NCBI GenBank assembly: GCA_031553935.1
Contig: JAVBKS010000013.1
Coordinates: 1-64,000, forward strand
DNA: 64,000 bases
Direction of reading: 5' to 3'
Origin: JAISDD01 sp031553935
GTDB taxonomy: Bacteria > Bacillota > Syntrophomonadia > Syntrophomonadales > Syntrophomonadaceae
The notes under the pieces were generated by a model. The model had not been told where the DNA came from. It searched no databases and saw only the letters and a program-made list of their open reading frames with translations. Positions 61,185-64,000 of this stretch are shown here, piece by piece. A program made the translations under genes and the position numbers. How positions within the stretch are numbered: position 1 is the first letter of the stretch; each line of letters opens with the position of its first letter.

Positions 61185-61862
61185 CTAATCATCGGAGAAA
61201 ATGAACATAGACAAATAATAGAATAAGGTTGCCAGTGCCGATAGGGTTGCTGCGATGTAGGTTAGAGCAGCAGCATCAAGAACTTTCTTAACTCCTGGCG
61301 TTTCTTCACTGGATATTATTCCTGCTTCACTAAGCTGAACAATAGCTCGTCTCGATGCATTGAGTTCTACCGGCAGTGTAATCAAATGAAAGGCCACTAC
61401 CAGTGAAAAAAGAATTACCCCAACTAAAACCAGATTGATTGATTGGAGGAAAAAACCCAGAATTATTATAGGAAAAGAAGCTGTCGATGCGAAATTCGTC
61501 ACCGGAACAATTCGACTGCGCAATTCCAAGGGTCCATATTGTAAATTGTGCTGAATTGCATGCCCCACTTCATGCGCTGCCACACTCACTGCAGAAATTG
61601 AATTGCTGCTGTATACAGGCTGAGAAAGTCTTACTGTATGGGCACGCGGATCATAGTGGTCTGAAAGACTGCCCGCAACAGATTCAACGCGAACCTCACT
61701 TGCCATTCCGTTCTTTCTCAATAAAATGCCGGCGGCCTCAGCCCCGGTATAACCTCGCTGGGACTTCACACTAGAATACTTTTTAAAAGTCCTGTTAACT
61801 TTACTCTGAGCATAAAAAGAAAGTATAATTGCCGGCAACATAAAAGCCAAATACACTAACAT
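61185..61862 (-). CDS. Membrane zinc metallopeptidase (YugP-type)
   Basis: 225 residues. The active-site motif VAAHEVGHAIQHNLQYGP is the HExxH type; hydrophobic helices lie near 1–18, 110–150 and 190–220. The layout matches the YugP neutral zinc metallopeptidase family of Firmicutes. Substrate unknown. ATG 61862 overlaps the DUF116 stop, with AAAGGAG upstream. Confidence 0.92.
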   Translation of the reverse strand: MLVYLAFMLPAIILSFYAQSKVNRTFKKYSSVKSQRGYTGAEAAGILLRKNGMASEVRVESVAGSLSDHYDPRAHTVRLSQPVYSSNSISAVSVAAHEVGHAIQHNLQYGPLELRSRIVPVTNFASTASFPIIILGFFLQSINLVLVGVILFSLVVAFHLITLPVELNASRRAIVQLSEAGIISSEETPGVKKVLDAAALTYIAATLSALATLFYYLSMFIFSDD

Positions 61863-62617
61863 GTTGTTACTCCTTTACACATAATTTTATAAGCATTAAT
61901 TATATCATTTATATTAACATCTGTATCAATACATGGTCCTTTGGTAAAACAATTAAGAACTCCCAGAACAGGTATCACTCCAATATCTTGGATCCCAGTT
62001 GATAGATCGCGCTCGCAGGCGACAGCAATAATTCCTTTGGGCTTATTATCAATAATAAACTTGCGCGCCATTGTCCCACCGGTAGCCACTTTAATAATAG
62101 TATCATTATTTTCAGCAAAAGCTTTCAGTTCTCCAACTTTGCACTTTCCACATGACCTGCAATTATTTATATCGATGGTTATTTTATGGCGACAGTTGGA
62201 GTTTTGTAAACAATGCGGCAGCAAAATCATGATTTCCTTGCTGCTAATTAATATGTTTTTGATTCTTACTAAATGATTATTTACTTCAATAAAAGATCGC
62301 TGAATTTTGTTTTTATTTATCCTTAGAATCCTGCCTGTAATAATTGTCAAGGGAAACAGAAATTCATTAATAAATTTTATTAACCCGTCGAAAAAAGGCA
62401 GACTCTTTGATTTCCTTATCATAATCACCAATGCTAAAATGCCTATAGATAAGAAAACCAGCATAATGGCAAAAGTAATAATAATAGTGAATAGCAAAAC
62501 CTTATTTACAATTAAGTGGCGATACTGGAATAAAAACCATACCAATGCGCACAATAATATCCCCAGCAATAGGGTTCCACCCAATAACCCTATATATAGT
62601 CGTTTTGAAGTGTGCAT
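61856..62617 (-). CDS. DUF116 family membrane protein
   Basis: 253 residues with two N-terminal helices (about 8–30 and 38–65). The C-terminal DUF116 domain is Cys-rich: LLPHCLQNSNCRHKI and NNCRSCGKCKVGEL, then GGTMARKFI and AVACERDLSTGI and CFTKGPCIDTDV. Metal- or cluster-binding is likely; function unknown. Always found beside fmt/def/rsmB in Clostridia. Confidence 0.9.
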   Translation of the reverse strand: MHTSKRLYIGLLGGTLLLGILLCALVWFLFQYRHLIVNKVLLFTIIITFAIMLVFLSIGILALVIMIRKSKSLPFFDGLIKFINEFLFPLTIITGRILRINKNKIQRSFIEVNNHLVRIKNILISSKEIMILLPHCLQNSNCRHKITIDINNCRSCGKCKVGELKAFAENNDTIIKVATGGTMARKFIIDNKPKGIIAVACERDLSTGIQDIGVIPVLGVLNCFTKGPCIDTDVNINDIINAYKIMCKGVTTC

Positions 62618-62618
62618 T

Positions 62619-63560
62619 TTATTCCCCCCTCCCTTTAAAAACCAGGCCTGTATTAAGCCTTAAACCTCTCCAAAATCCTAAAGCATTCATTCTAGTTTTG
62701 CCTTGGCGCTGCACTTCAATAATCTCTAAGCAACCGTCTCCAGTTTGTATTATTAAACCCTCTCTAGTTAGAGAGAGCACCTGTCCCGGAATTAAACCGC
62801 TGCCATTTGGCACCACTCTTGATTTGAATATCTTTAGTTCCATATCCTCTAAAATTGTATATGCTCCAGGATGCGGACTTAATGCCCTAATTTGATTGTG
62901 TATAGCTTGCGCCGGTGCTTTCCAGTCGATTATTTCATCCTGCCGCTTAATCATGGCAGCATAGGTTGCTAAAGCTGAATCTTGAGCTTTCCTAATTTGT
63001 TGAAATCTATCTTTTTGGGCGATGGTTGCCAGCAATAATTCCGCCCCCATCTTTGCCAGAAATTCCTCTAATTGTCCCCGGTCAATATCATCTGGAATTG
63101 CAAGCGTATCCTGCAAGAGGATATCACCGGTATCTAATCCTTCATCCATCAGCATTGTTGTGATTCCAGTAATAGTTTCGCCATCCATTAATGCTCTATG
63201 AATCGGAGCTGCGCCTCTGTATTTTGGTAATAATGAAGCATGAATATTAATACATCCCCATAAGGGAAGGGTTAGAATCTCCACAGGGATGATTTGGCCA
63301 TAAGAAACAACAATGATAATGTCGGGATTAATTTTTTTAATGCTATTAATAGCCAATTCACTTCTTATACTCTGAAACTGCATTATTTCCAATTCATGGA
63401 TTAAGGACACTTCTTTGATAGCTGAAAGCACTACCTGCCGTTTTCGCCCTTGTATGCTATCCGGTTGAGTGACAACGCCTACAATTTCGTGTTCGCTATC
63501 TATAAGCTTTAATAAAGCCGGAACTGCAAAAGCCGAAGTTCCCATAAATAAGACCCGCAA
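62619..63560 (-). CDS. fmt: Methionyl-tRNA formyltransferase
   Basis: 313 residues from TTG 63560 (AAGGAG upstream), 1 nt after the def stop; this gives RVLFMGTSAFAVPALLKLID, the family start. Catalytic motif NIHASLLPKYRGAAPIHRAL (Asn, His) and TTMLMDEGLDTGDIL with Asp. It formylates initiator Met-tRNA. An upstream frame extension overlaps def and is rejected. Confidence 0.96.
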   Translation of the reverse strand: MRVLFMGTSAFAVPALLKLIDSEHEIVGVVTQPDSIQGRKRQVVLSAIKEVSLIHELEIMQFQSIRSELAINSIKKINPDIIIVVSYGQIIPVEILTLPLWGCINIHASLLPKYRGAAPIHRALMDGETITGITTMLMDEGLDTGDILLQDTLAIPDDIDRGQLEEFLAKMGAELLLATIAQKDRFQQIRKAQDSALATYAAMIKRQDEIIDWKAPAQAIHNQIRALSPHPGAYTILEDMELKIFKSRVVPNGSGLIPGQVLSLTREGLIIQTGDGCLEIIEVQRQGKTRMNALGFWRGLRLNTGLVFKGRGE

Positions 63561-63561
63561 A

Positions 63562-64000
63562 CTATTTCTCCTTAATTTTGCTTTTGGTTTCATTAATAAC
63601 TTTATCTGTAAACAAAACCCCATCCAAATGGTCAATCTCGTGTTGAAAAATTCGCGCTAACTTACCCTTGGCTTCATATATTACTTCTTCGCCTAAGCCA
63701 TTTAGGCCTTTAACCTTAACAAAATCTGCTCGTTCTACCATGCCATCACGCCTGGGAATGCTCAAACAGCCTTCATTGCCCATCTGTGTACCTTCTTCAT
63801 CGATTATCTCAGGATTTATTAAAGTAATAAGATTGTCACCAGGATCTAGTACAATTATTCTTTTGCTGACTCCTATTTGTGGTGCAGCCAGGCCTACTCC
63901 ATCTGCAGAGTACATAGTATCTATCATGTTGTCTATTACTCTCAATACGCCTTGGTTAATGTTATTCACCATAGCTGACTTTTCGCGTAGTTTGCTGTCT
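63562..64000 (-). CDS. def: Peptide deformylase (5' end outside window)
   Basis: The frame is open past 64000; upstream of an internal ATG (63972) it reads DSKLREKSAM, the usual N-terminal GDPVLREK region, so the real start is outside. The catalytic motifs GVGLAAPQIG, EGCLSIP and QHEIDHLDG (zinc HExxH) are complete. It removes formyl groups from nascent proteins. Confidence 0.95.
   Translation of the reverse strand, partial: DSKLREKSAMVNNINQGVLRVIDNMIDTMYSADGVGLAAPQIGVSKRIIVLDPGDNLITLINPEIIDEEGTQMGNEGCLSIPRRDGMVERADFVKVKGLNGLGEEVIYEAKGKLARIFQHEIDHLDGVLFTDKVINETKSKIKEK

Overview
This window is A+T-rich bacterial chromosome from a Gram-positive, low-GC lineage, most likely an anaerobic member of the Clostridia. 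The evidence is the fused IspH–ribosomal-protein-S1 gene, the def-fmt-DUF116-Zn peptidase-rsmB-rlmN-prpC-prkC-rsgA-rpe order, an FMN-riboswitch ribDEBAH operon, Hfq beside MiaA, a Cys/Pro-rich spore-coat-like protein and the nickel-pincer lactate racemase genes. Shine-Dalgarno sites are strong, and TTG and GTG starts are common. I cannot name the genus.

Positions 1–8.6 kb are an accessory island. It opens with the C-terminal end of an RHS (YD-repeat) polymorphic toxin gene and a four-helix membrane protein that looks like its immunity partner. Next comes an orphan RHS tip cassette with two more small membrane genes; one is interrupted by an in-frame stop, the other is a superinfection-immunity family member. 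A 368-bp element that includes the start of the orphan tip is repeated at 3294–3660, where a frameshift breaks the tip. A short GC-rich REP-like motif (core GGGATTGACACCG) occurs four times, next to RHS sequence, and RHS debris lies at 4.5 and 5.6 kb. Seven toxin–antitoxin modules or remnants fill 3.8–8.4 kb: AbrB/PIN, VbhA/Fic, frameshifted Phd/ParE, a PIN remnant, DinJ/truncated YafQ, HicB/HicA and DinJ/truncated YafQ.

From 8.6 kb on, the window is core chromosome, mostly on the minus strand. 8.6–27.5 kb holds surE-lepB, hfq-miaA-(methyltransferase)-mutL-(histone-deacetylase-like)-(hydantoinase-like)-mutS, a Lon-like protease, an ABC1 kinase and phosphatidylethanolamine synthesis (psd-pssA). 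27.6–35.5 kb holds a plus-strand response-regulator/diguanylate cyclase, a B12-type radical SAM enzyme, murB, lactate racemase larA and the divergent glcDF lactate/glycolate oxidase genes. 35.6–43.2 kb is a minus-strand isoprenoid/shikimate/lipid block (aroF-aroA-cmk-plsC-ispH/rpsA-fmdB and mobA-fni). 43.3–48.4 kb holds a nitrilase, aroH, a HutP-like protein, larB and larE, a C_GCAxxG protein, a strongly structured non-coding stretch and a small DUF2834 membrane protein. 48.6–49.7 kb holds the coat-like protein and tRNA-Leu(CAG). 49.8–54.5 kb is a radical SAM gene and the FMN-riboswitch-controlled riboflavin operon. 54.6–64 kb is the translation/signalling block ending in def, which runs off the right edge.

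Links between genes: LarA, LarB and LarE (LarC is not in the window) with GlcDF suggest use of both lactate enantiomers. AroF, AroA and AroH are shikimate/chorismate steps. IspH and Fni are isoprenoid steps. PrkC/PrpC are a Ser/Thr kinase–phosphatase pair. The most unusual features are the RHS element/orphan-tip array, the toxin–antitoxin graveyard, evidence for ATT/ATA/ATC start codons (best for fni), a two-hairpin non-coding candidate at 47.9 kb, and a zinc-ribbon-tailed deacetylase homologue inside a mutS–mutL operon.
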